From positions 1 through 14,515 of the forward strand of contig JAUVIQ010000058.1 of assembly GCA_030592655.1 (NCBI GenBank): DNA of 14,515 nucleotides, written 5' to 3'. Within the stretch, counting starts at the first letter, position 1. Every line of letters starts with the position of its first letter. Of the stretch, positions 1-7,660 are shown piece by piece. Made by a program: the position numbers and the translations under genes. The notes under the pieces are model-generated. The model had not been told where the DNA came from. It saw only the letters and a list, made by a program, of their open reading frames with translations, and did no database searches. The DNA comes from Planctomycetales bacterium (GTDB lineage Bacteria > Planctomycetota > Phycisphaerae > SM23-33).

Positions 1-1118
<1,118 letters not shown>

Positions 1119-1124
1119 ATTTAT

Positions 1125-1147
1125 CATGGGCCTATAAAAAGCCCATG
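1125..1147 (+). other. Hairpin just after 23S, probable rRNA processing stem
   Basis: CATGGGC (1125-1131) pairs perfectly with GCCCATG (1141-1147) around an A-rich 9-nt loop. It lies a few bases after the 23S 3' end. There is no T-run, so a role in precursor processing is more likely than termination. No tRNA is seen between 23S and 5S. Confidence 0.4.
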
Positions 1148-1186
1148 CCGCTCAGCGCGGTGAACCTCATGCTACCTCTGTGTTTA

Positions 1187-1306
1187 TAATTTCCAATTTC
1201 CGATTTGCAATTTCCAATTGATAAAGAGAAAAAGAGAAGCGGACGAAGATGTTTTTCGATTGGAAATCGGCAATCCCATAGGGACAGGTTGAAAATTGGA
1301 AATCGA
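1187..1306. repeat. AT-rich imperfect inverted repeat in the 23S-5S spacer
   Basis: The left part (about 1189-1220) is made of the words AATTTCCAATTT, CCGATTTGCAA and TTTCCAATTG. The right part (about 1257-1305) carries the same words in reverse complement (GATTGGAAATCGG and GAAAATTGGAAATCG), separated by about 18 extra bases. The two arms could fold back on each other in the rRNA precursor. Base composition differs sharply from the rRNA genes on either side, which suggests an inserted repeat unit. Arm boundaries are approximate. Confidence 0.5.
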
Positions 1307-1341
1307 AAGGTCTCGTCAGGCCCACCGGCCTGCCGGGGCAG

Positions 1342-1450
1342 TGGCGGTGTCGATACACTACGGGAAACACCTGTTCCCATCTCGAACACAGTAGTGAAGA
1401 CGTAGTGGCCGATGATACTGCATTAGCGGGAAAGTAGGTTAACGCCGCCT
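1342..1450 (+). rRNA. rrf: 5S ribosomal RNA
   Basis: The core ACACCTGTTCCCATCTCGAA (1368-1387) is the hallmark of 5S rRNA loop B/C, and GGGAAAGTAGG (1428-1438) is the 3' half motif. Terminal helix I is formed by GGCGGTGT (from 1343) with ACGCCGCC (to 1449). With this pairing the RNA is about 109-111 nt, clearly shorter than the 116-120 nt of most bacteria. Planctomycete 5S rRNAs are known to be this short. The gene lies about 220 nt after 23S and is followed by an intrinsic terminator. Confidence 0.93.
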
Positions 1451-1459
1451 TATTACCAC

Positions 1460-1495
1460 AGGCCTCCGGGTGAAAGTCCGGAGGCCTTTGCTTTT
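1460..1495 (+). terminator. Intrinsic terminator of the rRNA operon
   Basis: A perfect 10-bp GC-rich stem AGGCCTCCGG (1460-1469) / CCGGAGGCCT (1478-1487) with an 8-nt loop is followed by TTGCTTTT. This is a classic Rho-independent terminator placed 10 nt after 5S. A second version occurs at 2463-2500. Confidence 0.9.
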
Positions 1496-1609
1496 GCGCC
1501 GCCGGCGCACCGTGCAGGCAGGCAGGATTTTCCGGGAACTTGTGAGCCCCATAAGCGTCAATATGAATATAATGCTTACAGACACAATCACATGAAGGAG
1601 ATTCTTGAT

Positions 1610-2320
1610 ATGCTGTTTCCGACGGTTAAATTTGGGCCATTTGCAGGCGGGATATTCGGATATGCTCTGGTAACCTTGATGTTTGCACAGTTGGGTTGTG
1701 TCGCCGGATGCGGCGCCGGCGTGACAACGCTTGAGATCAGACGTGCCTCCGAACCCGTGACAATCGACGGCAAGGTCGGTCTTACGGAGTGGGCCATGGC
1801 TCAGAAGATAAGGCCGACCCAAGTAACATGCGGTGCAGGAGGTGAAGACACTACCATTCGACTTCTGTATGACGACAACTGGCTCTACGTGGCGGTGCGG
1901 TGCAGCGACAGTCTTATTACCGACGGCTCGGATGACTTCTGGAAAAACGATTCGGTGCGAGTGAACTTCAGAATGGGCGTTGTCGAAGCTGACGATTCGT
2001 GCCGATTCGTCTTCACGGTTACGCCTGGCGGCCTCGTATCCGCACGTTTCCACAAGGGAAGAAGGCCGCCGATGGGAGAGTTTATAGATTTCACCAAGCC
2101 GCTCGAATCACGGTTGTCCCGTGTTGCTTGTACTATCGACGAGAGCGGATGGGTGATGGAGATTGCTCTCTCGTGGGCTGCGATTCACCCGTTGCCGATA
2201 CCCCCGGAGCCATTCAGTGTTTTCATCAAGCGAAGAAACATCAACGGCGAGAACATTGAGGTGGCGGATTGGCCGTATGACGAGACGGTCAAGTTCCATT
2301 TCGCAGGCACTGGGCAGTAA
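1610..2320 (+). CDS. Predicted lipoprotein with CBM9/DOMON-like sugar-binding domain
   Basis: A 236-aa exported protein. The start at ATG 1610 is chosen because AAGGAG (1595-1600) lies 9 nt upstream; the ATG at 1592 would include that Shine-Dalgarno in the coding region. A hydrophobic signal segment (residues about 8-30) ends in a lipobox-like VAGC, making Cys34 the likely lipidated residue. Residues about 48-225 look like the CBM9/DOMON beta-sandwich often found in planctomycete secreted proteins: VTIDGKVGLTEWAMA at 50-64, the strand pattern TIRLLYDDNWLYVAVRCSD, then FWKNDSVRVNF. Such domains bind carbohydrate or haem ligands at the cell envelope, but the ligand cannot be read here. The gene is odd in sitting between two copies of the 5S 3' end plus terminator. 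It has no obvious operon partner. Confidence 0.85.
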   Translation: MLFPTVKFGPFAGGIFGYALVTLMFAQLGCVAGCGAGVTTLEIRRASEPVTIDGKVGLTEWAMAQKIRPTQVTCGAGGEDTTIRLLYDDNWLYVAVRCSDSLITDGSDDFWKNDSVRVNFRMGVVEADDSCRFVFTVTPGGLVSARFHKGRRPPMGEFIDFTKPLESRLSRVACTIDESGWVMEIALSWAAIHPLPIPPEPFSVFIKRRNINGENIEVADWPYDETVKFHFAGTGQ

Positions 2321-2346
2321 AACAGTGGCCCAACAAACCACTTGGA

Positions 2347-2383
2347 CGAACAGATAGGCCGGTATCCCAGGGATATCTGTTCG
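2347..2383 (+). other. 10-bp hairpin after the lipoprotein gene
   Basis: CGAACAGATA (2347-2356) pairs perfectly with TATCTGTTCG (2374-2383) around a 17-nt loop. It lies 26 nt after the lipoprotein stop codon. There is no T-run, so it may be an RNA-stabilising end structure or a Rho-assisted terminator. The true intrinsic terminator follows at 2463. Confidence 0.4.
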
Positions 2384-2412
2384 CATGCCGGACACAAAAG
2401 TCAAGCCGCAAC

Positions 2413-2455
2413 GGCCGATGATACTGCATTAGCGGGAAAGTAGGTCAACGCCGCC
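2413..2455 (+). pseudogene. Truncated 5S rRNA, 3' fragment only
   Basis: Bases 2413-2455 match the last 43 nt of the 5S gene (1407-1449) with a single mismatch (C at 2446 where the full copy has T at 1440). Similarity begins abruptly at GGCCGATG; the 5' two thirds of 5S are missing and the upstream bases are unrelated. It cannot make a functional 5S. The matching terminator also follows, so the whole end of an rrn operon has been duplicated. It is probably a remnant of a second rrn copy or of an integration that rebuilt the 5S tail. Confidence 0.85.
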
Positions 2456-2462
2456 TTATACC

Positions 2463-2500
2463 AAAGGCCTCCGGGGTAATCTCCGGAGGCCTTTGCTTTG
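2463..2500 (+). terminator. Second copy of the rRNA-type terminator
   Basis: A 12-bp perfect stem AAAGGCCTCCGG (2463-2474) / CCGGAGGCCTTT (2483-2494) with an 8-nt loop is followed by GCTTTG. It is homologous to 1460-1495 but has a different loop (GGTAATCT versus GTGAAAGT) and an extended stem base. The stem is conserved while the loop drifted, which suggests a functional copy. It now probably terminates the lipoprotein transcript. Confidence 0.85.
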
Positions 2501-2560
2501 CGCAAAACCGGCGTGAGGGAATATGGTACAAAGAGCCGCTCCCTCCGGTGGCTGTGATCA

Positions 2561-2589
2561 TTGATTATGAAGGCGGTGTTTTATAGAAT
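2561..2589 (+). promoter_or_regulatory. Candidate sigma70-type promoter
   Basis: TTGATT (2561-2566) and TAGAAT (2584-2589) are separated by exactly 17 bp, a good fit to a -35/-10 pair (TTGACA/TATAAT). It lies downstream of the duplicated terminator and about 65 nt before the ATG at 2654, so it would drive the large exported protein. Seen by eye only. Confidence 0.4.
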
Positions 2590-2653
2590 CAGTCTGTTCC
2601 GCTGCGTAGTAAGATATATCAACGAGATAGTCTGACATTGGAAAGGATGAGGC

Positions 2654-4564
2654 ATGATGAACAAGATAAGGCATTTCTATGGATTGCTGTTTATTACTGT
2701 TGCCGTGGCTTTCTGTGCGGCGGTTCCGCAGGTTCAGGCACAAGCGCCGAAGGCGGCAAGAGATGCCGGCCTGATCGGGATGATACCGAAAGAGGCAGTT
2801 TTCTATCTTGAACGGCGGGGGCACCAGGCTGTCAGGAAGGTATTTCTCGCATCAAACCTCGGCAAGATGGCCTCCGACGACGCCATCAACCAGTTCGTTC
2901 ACGGTTCGCGCGTTCAAATCGGGAAAATGATCGTTCGGAACATGTTCGATCTGGATGAAAAGCAGGCGATCGCCAGGCATCAGCAAATACTGCATAAGTT
3001 GCTACTACCGTTCTGGCACAATCCCAGCGCCATGTTCGTGGTTTTGGAAAACGATATGAAATCATCCAAACCGGGCATGGGGTTTATCTGCGTTACGGGT
3101 AAATACGCCAAGGAAACCAGATCCGCACTTGAGTTACTGATGAAGATTGGCGTACCCCCGGCCGGCACAGAAAGCACCCGCCAGTCGTTCACCCATAAAA
3201 GCGGGGCAATCACTTGGAAGGGAGTCGCCAAGCGACATTCGGTATTCAATCTCGCCAACGACCGACTCAAAAAAAGCGACAGCCTCTTCATGGTTCACTG
3301 GGCAAAGGACGTCCTTTATGTAGCCACCAGCCTCCGCGCCGCCGACGCCCTTGGCCGAACATTCACGAAGGGCGGAAAACCAAAGAATAAAATCCACTCT
3401 CAAAACCTCCGGGTCGTGATGAAAAAAACCGCCCTGAAAGATTGGGCATTCCGCTGGTATTTCGATGTCGAGATGCTGATGAAGAAGATCAAGGACGATG
3501 ATGCACGACTATACTTCAAGGCCCTTGGTTTTGACGACGTTCGCGGCATGGGCGGCGTCGGTGGATACGCCGACAAAGTTTATACGCGGCTGACTTATGT
3601 ATATGCCCCCAAAGCCGACGGCGGACTGGTCCGGATATTTAAGCCCGGCGGGTCATACAAGGCTGCCTTTGCAATGACGCCGAGCGAATCGACCTTCTGC
3701 CTGGCGGGACAGTTGGATAAAAAGGCGCTGACGAAAATGGTAACGGCCATGGTTATGGCCTCAAAGGGAATGCCGTTTGGGGGAAAAACCGAGATAACGG
3801 TGGAGGGTGTTGGAGGACCCGTAATCAAACCGGCCGAGAAGAAGGTCGATGAAAAGACTGCGGAAATCATCAAGCAGATTGAGGTCTTGATTGCTGCGTC
3901 GGACGGCAATGTAGCCGGTTTTGTTACGGAATTGCAGGCGATGGTTGGGATGATGATGGGCGGCGGCGGGCCTCCGGTCGGTGTGATGCTCGGCATCAAA
4001 GACCGCGCCAAGGCGGTCAAGGCCATTGAAGAATTGATTAATCTTGTCGGTGGAGCGGATCGGCAGAATGTTGAAGGTGGCGTCGAAGGCAAACCGGTCC
4101 GGGCCAAGCAATATCGAAACATTCCCATCCGCCATATCGGTGAGATGGTCCGCATTGCCGTCATGAAGGATCGCGCCGTAATCGCCCTCAACGATAATGC
4201 GCTCAAATCTGCGATAGACACTGCTCTCGACAAAACCGGCGGGTTCGAGCAGGACAGCAAAGGCGAAAAATTACTGAAACTTACCGGCGACGGATCGGGA
4301 ATCTTCGTGATGGACCTTGCCGCAATTACAAAACTGTTCTGGCCGATGCTGATGCAGAGCGTCCAGTCGGAAGGCGCACAGGAGTATTTTCCTTTAGTTT
4401 CACTTCCATCGACCAACAAACTGGTCCGAATGCTCGGGCCTGAGATCGCGGTATTCAAGCCCGACCGCGAGGGTCTGCTGATGAAAAGCCGGGGGAAAAT
4501 TCCATTCTCCACGAAGTTCATGTTGTTCTATCCGATGATCGGGATGCTCATGTGTGGTTTTTGA
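2654..4564 (+). CDS. Exported hypothetical protein, 636 aa, weakly DUF3352-like
   Basis: A long secreted protein of unassigned function. Residues 1-31 form a signal peptide (Lys/Arg, then LLFITVAVAF, then an AQA or VQA cleavage site). The start at 2654 has AAAGGA 6-7 nt upstream; a second ATG follows directly. The mature start, GLIGMIPKEAVFYLERRG (39-56), resembles the 'proteins must be below some cost' opening of DUF3352-type planctomycete exported proteins. Later parts carry AKAVKAIEELINLVGG and AVIALNDNALKSAIDTALDK, repeating helix-strand units of the same style. No enzyme motif is visible, and no transmembrane helix after the signal peptide is clear. There is a short Met/Gly-rich stretch (MVGMMMGGGG) near residue 435. 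Possibly a periplasmic structural or surface protein; the family link is a pattern impression only. Confidence 0.85.
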   Translation: MMNKIRHFYGLLFITVAVAFCAAVPQVQAQAPKAARDAGLIGMIPKEAVFYLERRGHQAVRKVFLASNLGKMASDDAINQFVHGSRVQIGKMIVRNMFDLDEKQAIARHQQILHKLLLPFWHNPSAMFVVLENDMKSSKPGMGFICVTGKYAKETRSALELLMKIGVPPAGTESTRQSFTHKSGAITWKGVAKRHSVFNLANDRLKKSDSLFMVHWAKDVLYVATSLRAADALGRTFTKGGKPKNKIHSQNLRVVMKKTALKDWAFRWYFDVEMLMKKIKDDDARLYFKALGFDDVRGMGGVGGYADKVYTRLTYVYAPKADGGLVRIFKPGGSYKAAFAMTPSESTFCLAGQLDKKALTKMVTAMVMASKGMPFGGKTEITVEGVGGPVIKPAEKKVDEKTAEIIKQIEVLIAASDGNVAGFVTELQAMVGMMMGGGGPPVGVMLGIKDRAKAVKAIEELINLVGGADRQNVEGGVEGKPVRAKQYRNIPIRHIGEMVRIAVMKDRAVIALNDNALKSAIDTALDKTGGFEQDSKGEKLLKLTGDGSGIFVMDLAAITKLFWPMLMQSVQSEGAQEYFPLVSLPSTNKLVRMLGPEIAVFKPDREGLLMKSRGKIPFSTKFMLFYPMIGMLMCGF

Positions 4565-4679
4565 TACCATTCATGCCGGTATAGGGAAAAATCTTGTATA
4601 TGATAAAACGCCGCTGACTGGCTCGGATATCGCCGAAGCCTTTCGCCGGGTTGGATGGGAATCCGTCGAGGTCGCGTAA
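4554..4679 (+). CDS. Possible 41-aa ORF or gene remnant
   Basis: A GTG at 4554, overlapping the last 11 nt of the upstream gene in another frame, opens a reading frame to TAA at 4677-4679. The product ends TGSDIAEAFRRVGWESVEVA, which has a natural helix-like composition and third-position GC bias. It has no recognisable Shine-Dalgarno and ends 11 nt before the convergent gspB stop. It may be a small protein, the tail of a decayed gene, or chance. Otherwise this 125-nt gap holds only a weak 5-bp hairpin. Confidence 0.25.
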   Translation: MVFDTIHAGIGKNLVYDKTPLTGSDIAEAFRRVGWESVEVA

Positions 4680-4689
4680 TTGTTGTGTT

Positions 4690-5385
4690 TCACATTCGCA
4701 GAGTGAATTGCTTTCCGTCCTTTTCCAGCACGACGTGGTGTTTTCCGACGGTAACGACTTTCGCGCCGTCGATGTTGTCCCCGACGGTTACCATGTGGCC
4801 GTTGACGATGGCGTAGCCTTTTCCGCCGGACGCCAGGATTGCGCTGATGGTGAATTTGTCGGAAACCGGTTGGTGGGCGGAGTTTTTTTCGCTGGTGTCG
4901 GGTTGAACTGCCTCATCAGGTTCGGGCGGTGATGTGGTTTCGGGCGTTTGGGCGGCGCTGCGATTGAGGGCGTCGGTGAGAGCCTGTTGCAGTGCGGCGA
5001 AGGTGGGTTCTTCCGGCGTCTCTTTGGGTATGGCTTTGGCTTCTTCGGTCGAAGGCGGCGTTTGCGTTTCGAGCGTTGCTGTGGCTCCACCGGCTTCGGC
5101 TTCGACGGGGCCTCGCTGGTCAGGCGGGAGCGTCAGGTGCATTATCACCGCCACCGAAGCGATTACGCAGACACCCAGTGCGGCAGCGCCTCGCAGGCTC
5201 GTTTGCTTTGTCCGTAAAAGGCGCGAAATATCTTCTTCCGCCGCTTTATCGGACGTGGTCGGCCTACCAGTGACCTTATCGTCATAAAGATGCTTTATGC
5301 CGTGCGTCGAACGTTTGGCGACCGGCGTTTTTTCGCTTCGACCGATTACTTCGGCCCGCTTGAGTGCTTCATTTATCAGGCTCAT
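4690..5385 (-). CDS. GspB-like general secretion protein
   Basis: A 231-aa bitopic membrane protein. The N-terminal MSLINEALKRAE is the conserved start of GspB-like proteins. A basic/polar cytoplasmic part (1-64) is followed by one transmembrane helix (about 65-86, ending in HLTLPP), a Pro/Glu/Thr-rich periplasmic linker (about 90-170), and a C-terminal domain (about 172-231) with FTISAILASGGKGYAIVNGHMVTVGDNI. That domain matches the T2SSB pattern (KVSAIVYSSDPSRRFALIN...), the part thought to contact secretin or peptidoglycan. The start has an excellent Shine-Dalgarno AAGGAGG 7 nt upstream and overlaps the upstream exeA stop as TGATG, so the two are translationally coupled. GspB usually partners ExeA/GspA to help the type II secretin insert. 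No other secretion genes are in the window. Confidence 0.85.
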   Translation of the reverse strand: MSLINEALKRAEVIGRSEKTPVAKRSTHGIKHLYDDKVTGRPTTSDKAAEEDISRLLRTKQTSLRGAAALGVCVIASVAVIMHLTLPPDQRGPVEAEAGGATATLETQTPPSTEEAKAIPKETPEEPTFAALQQALTDALNRSAAQTPETTSPPEPDEAVQPDTSEKNSAHQPVSDKFTISAILASGGKGYAIVNGHMVTVGDNIDGAKVVTVGKHHVVLEKDGKQFTLRM

Positions 5386-6194
5386 CAGGCAGCCTCCTTC
5401 ATATCGCCGATGGCAAGTCGGACTGTTTCGGCATTGATGCTTTCAGTTCCGTTCAGGAATCCCGCCAGGAGTGTCCTGTCGCTGATAGCGTTTATCAGTC
5501 TGGGCGTCCCGCCGGAGTAGTTATATATCTCGTCGATTGCTTCTTCGTTGAATTTCACCGCTTCGCCTGCGCCGGCGACTCTCATGCGATGGTGAAGGTA
5601 CTGGGCCGTCTCGTTCCGGTCCATCGGCAAGAGGTGATAGCGAACCGTTATCCGCTGCGACAACTGCCGGAGGGTCGGGTTGTTAATCTTCAGGCGCAGT
5701 TCCGGCTGACCTACCAGCACGATCTGGAGCAGTTTGCGCGAATCCGTCTCCAGGTTGCTCAGGAGGCGGATCGTCTCCAGCAGTTCCTTCGACATGTCCT
5801 GCGCCTCGTCGATGACGAGAACGGCGTCGCGTTCAGCCTCGTTGACTGCCAGCAGGAAACGGTTGAGCCGGGTAATGCAGCTCAGGCGGTCGCGGCAGTG
5901 AGCGCCGATACCGAATTCCGCCACAATTGCTTTCAACAGTTGCGTAGCCGTCAGCATCGGATTGAGGATCAATGCGGTGTGATAATTCTCGCCCAGGCTA
6001 TTCAGCAGTTTTCGGCACAGCATGGTCTTTCCCGCTCCGACCTCCCCGGTCAGCAGGACGAACCCCTTCCGCTGCCGAATACCGAAAAGCAGGTGATTCA
6101 AAGCCGTACGATGCCGGGAAGTCGGATAAAGGAATTTCGGATCAGGAGTTACGCTGAACGGAAGTTCCTTCAACTTGTAATGATTCAGGTACAT
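5385..6194 (-). CDS. ExeA/GspA-family AAA ATPase
   Basis: A 269-aa ATPase. The start at 6194 is chosen over 6200: AAGGA ends directly before the ATG at 6200 but is 6 nt before the one at 6194, and MYLNHYKLKELPFSVTPDP is the typical ExeA opening. Walker A is GEVGAGKT (50-57), Walker B VLVIDEAQ (125-132), followed by QIVLVGQPEL (sensor-1 region, about 157-166) and the conserved SGGTPRLIN (227-235) near the lid. In ExeA/GspA proteins this ATPase acts at the inner membrane with GspB, moving or remodelling peptidoglycan so the secretin can assemble. Here the usual C-terminal peptidoglycan-binding domain of long ExeA forms is absent, which is normal for the short ATPase-only form. It is coupled to gspB. 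Confidence 0.88.
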   Translation of the reverse strand: MYLNHYKLKELPFSVTPDPKFLYPTSRHRTALNHLLFGIRQRKGFVLLTGEVGAGKTMLCRKLLNSLGENYHTALILNPMLTATQLLKAIVAEFGIGAHCRDRLSCITRLNRFLLAVNEAERDAVLVIDEAQDMSKELLETIRLLSNLETDSRKLLQIVLVGQPELRLKINNPTLRQLSQRITVRYHLLPMDRNETAQYLHHRMRVAGAGEAVKFNEEAIDEIYNYSGGTPRLINAISDRTLLAGFLNGTESINAETVRLAIGDMKEAA

Positions 6195-6213
6195 TTTCAT
6201 TCCTTATAGCCCG

Positions 6214-6243
6214 GATATACCGCTGCGTGTTTCGTATCGTCAA
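6214..6243 (-). promoter_or_regulatory. Candidate promoter for exeA-gspB
   Basis: On the minus strand TTGACG (6243-6238) and TATATC (6219-6214) are spaced by 18 bp, a reasonable -35/-10 pair ending about 20 nt before the exeA start codon. That makes a very short leader containing the AAGGA Shine-Dalgarno. Found by eye. Confidence 0.35.
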
Positions 6244-6304
6244 ATTGACTGACCCACTTGACCAACAAAGACCGCATATTCGTTACAATCGGAATTGACA
6301 GAAA

Positions 6305-6404
6305 AATTAGCAGGGATGCAGGGGATGCACGGGATAAGAATTTAGATAAAGAAAAAAAAAGAAAAAAGTCTTTATCCCCTGTATCCCCTGCATCCCTGCT
6401 AATT
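6305..6404. repeat. Palindromic repeat element, copy A (100 bp)
   Basis: Two nearly perfect arms of about 35 bp, AATTAGCAGGGATGCAGGGG... (from 6305) and its reverse complement (to 6404), surround an A-rich centre (GAAAAAAAAAG). Each arm is itself three roughly 10-bp units of the type CAGGGATGCA / GGGGATGCA / CGGGATAAG. It sits between the divergent exeA and deoxyhypusine-synthase-like genes, ending 62 nt before the latter's ATG. A second copy lies at 13698-13782. It has no ORF and looks like a non-autonomous REP/MITE-style element. RNA made from it could form a very stable hairpin. Confidence 0.85.
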
Positions 6405-6466
6405 CTTTGCCCGATTGGAATCTGGACTTTCCTTTCCGTTTGGGCGATAAATGGGCCGGTGAAATT

Positions 6467-7438
6467 ATGGCAAGCCGATACGAAACCTTCGATACGTCGC
6501 GCCTGACACTCAAGCCTCTGGCTGAGCGGGAAAACCTCGTGCATATTTCGGACCTCCTGAAACCAGGCCAGACAGACGAGTCTTTCGAGCATGAATACCT
6601 GGGCGCACTGGCTGAGCAGATTGTGCAATCTCGAAGCCGCGGCGGTTCGGTCGTGCTGATGATGGGCGCGCACGTCATAAAGGACGGGCTTAGCCGATAC
6701 GTCATCGACCTGATGCGTCGAGGGCTTATCGATGTCGTCGCGATGAACGGAGCGGGCATCATTCACGATTATGAACTGGCGAGGATCGGAGCGACCAGCG
6801 AATCCGTCGCCAAGTACATCCGTGCCGGTCAGTTCGGCCTGTGGGCTGAAACGGGACGACTCAATGACGTTGTCGCCGCCGCTGCCGATGAGGGCCTGGG
6901 GCTTGGCGAAGCCGTCGGACGTGAAATCGCCGAAGGCGATTATCCCCACAGCGACGTCAGCATCTTCGCAGCCGGTTACGAACTCGGCATTCCCGTTACC
7001 GTTCACGTTGGCATCGGCTACGATATTATCCACGCTCACCCCAACTTCAACGCGTCGGCCTTCGGAACCGCCAGCGGGCGGGACTTCCTCATTTTCGCCA
7101 GATTTATCGAAAACCTCGAAGGCGGCGTGCTGATGTGCTACGGCTCTGCTGTGATGGCTCCGGAGGTCTATCTCAAAGCCCTTTCGATGGCCCGGAACGT
7201 CGCAGAAGCCGAGGGGCGGGAAATCCGACATTTCACAACGGCGGTGTTCGATCTGATGGCCCTGCCGGCGGATTTGACCACCACTCCGCCGGACACCGAG
7301 CCTGCCTACTACTACAGGCCTTTCAAGACGATCCTCGTCCGCACGGTTTCCGACGGCGGGGAGAGTTTCTACATCCAGGGCCTGCATCGCGCCACAATGC
7401 CCGCCCTGCACAAACAAATCCTCGCACGTTTGAAATAG
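6467..7438 (+). CDS. Deoxyhypusine-synthase-like protein
   Basis: A 323-aa protein starting at ATG 6467; an in-frame TTG at 6407 would add 20 residues (PDWNLDFPFRLGDKW...). No strong Shine-Dalgarno separates them. The core resembles the deoxyhypusine synthase Rossmann fold: SVVLMMGAHVIKDGLSRYVIDLM (57-79), DVVAMNGAGIIHDYELARIG (87-106), and PVTVHVGIGYDIIHAHPNF (about 179-197). True deoxyhypusine synthases modify eIF5A in eukaryotes and archaea. Bacterial relatives often act on other substrates (for example homospermidine formation) or are uncharacterised. I do not see the SWGK stretch holding the catalytic lysine of deoxyhypusine synthase, so classical activity is doubtful. It is the only gene in its transcription unit, divergent from exeA. 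The family assignment is from pattern memory. Confidence 0.65.
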   Translation: MASRYETFDTSRLTLKPLAERENLVHISDLLKPGQTDESFEHEYLGALAEQIVQSRSRGGSVVLMMGAHVIKDGLSRYVIDLMRRGLIDVVAMNGAGIIHDYELARIGATSESVAKYIRAGQFGLWAETGRLNDVVAAAADEGLGLGEAVGREIAEGDYPHSDVSIFAAGYELGIPVTVHVGIGYDIIHAHPNFNASAFGTASGRDFLIFARFIENLEGGVLMCYGSAVMAPEVYLKALSMARNVAEAEGREIRHFTTAVFDLMALPADLTTTPPDTEPAYYYRPFKTILVRTVSDGGESFYIQGLHRATMPALHKQILARLK

Positions 7439-7448
7439 GATGATTACC

Positions 7449-7538
7449 GGGCCGAAACGGAACGAAACGGGCCAATTCGGGCCGATTCGGGCCAATTGGG
7501 AACCATTGGGAACGATTGGGGCCAATTCGGGCCAAAAG
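7449..7538. repeat. Nine-unit 10-bp tandem array
   Basis: Starting 10 nt after the preceding stop codon are nine consecutive 10-mers with no register slip: GGGCCGAAAC, GGAACGAAAC, GGGCCAATTC, GGGCCGATTC, GGGCCAATTG, GGAACCATTG, GGAACGATTG, GGGCCAATTC, GGGCCAAAAG. Each unit starts GG, position 5 is always C, and variation falls at positions 3-4, 6 and 10. The 10-bp period nearly equals the DNA helical repeat, so all GGs lie on one face of the helix. It is not open to translation in a conserved frame. Confidence 0.9.
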
Positions 7539-7545
7539 CAAAACC

Positions 7546-7580
7546 CGTAACTCTTTGGCGTGCAAGCAGTTACGATTTTT
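7546..7580 (+). terminator. Possible weak terminator of the upstream gene
   Basis: CGTAACT (7546-7552) pairs with AGTTACG (7568-7574) around a 15-nt loop, followed by ATTTTT. The stem is only 7 bp and AT-rich, so termination would be modest. It lies about 107 nt after the stop codon. Confidence 0.3.
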
Positions 7581-7660
7581 GGTGTCATTTTTTCGTCCAT
7601 TTTCAAAAATCCGCCATTGCCTATCTTGCCTAAACGGCCCAAGTTGCCGTTGAGTTGACT

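Noticed and set aside
1119..1341. tRNA gene between 23S and 5S
   Set aside because: No cloverleaf or TTCGA-type T-loop is visible; only a hairpin and AT-rich repeats.
3595..4521. A 308-codon minus-strand frame opposite the exported protein
   Set aside because: Serine/proline-rich shadow typical of the antisense of GC-rich coding DNA; the sense strand has signal peptide, Shine-Dalgarno and promoter.
5364..6209. A 281-codon plus-strand frame opposite exeA
   Set aside because: The minus strand encodes a complete ExeA with Walker motifs; this frame shows no motif.
6197..7642. A 481-codon minus-strand reading frame opposite the deoxyhypusine-synthase-like gene
   Set aside because: It is antisense to a plausible conserved protein, is low in recognisable motifs, and its N-terminal part reads through the 10-bp repeats and a palindromic element.
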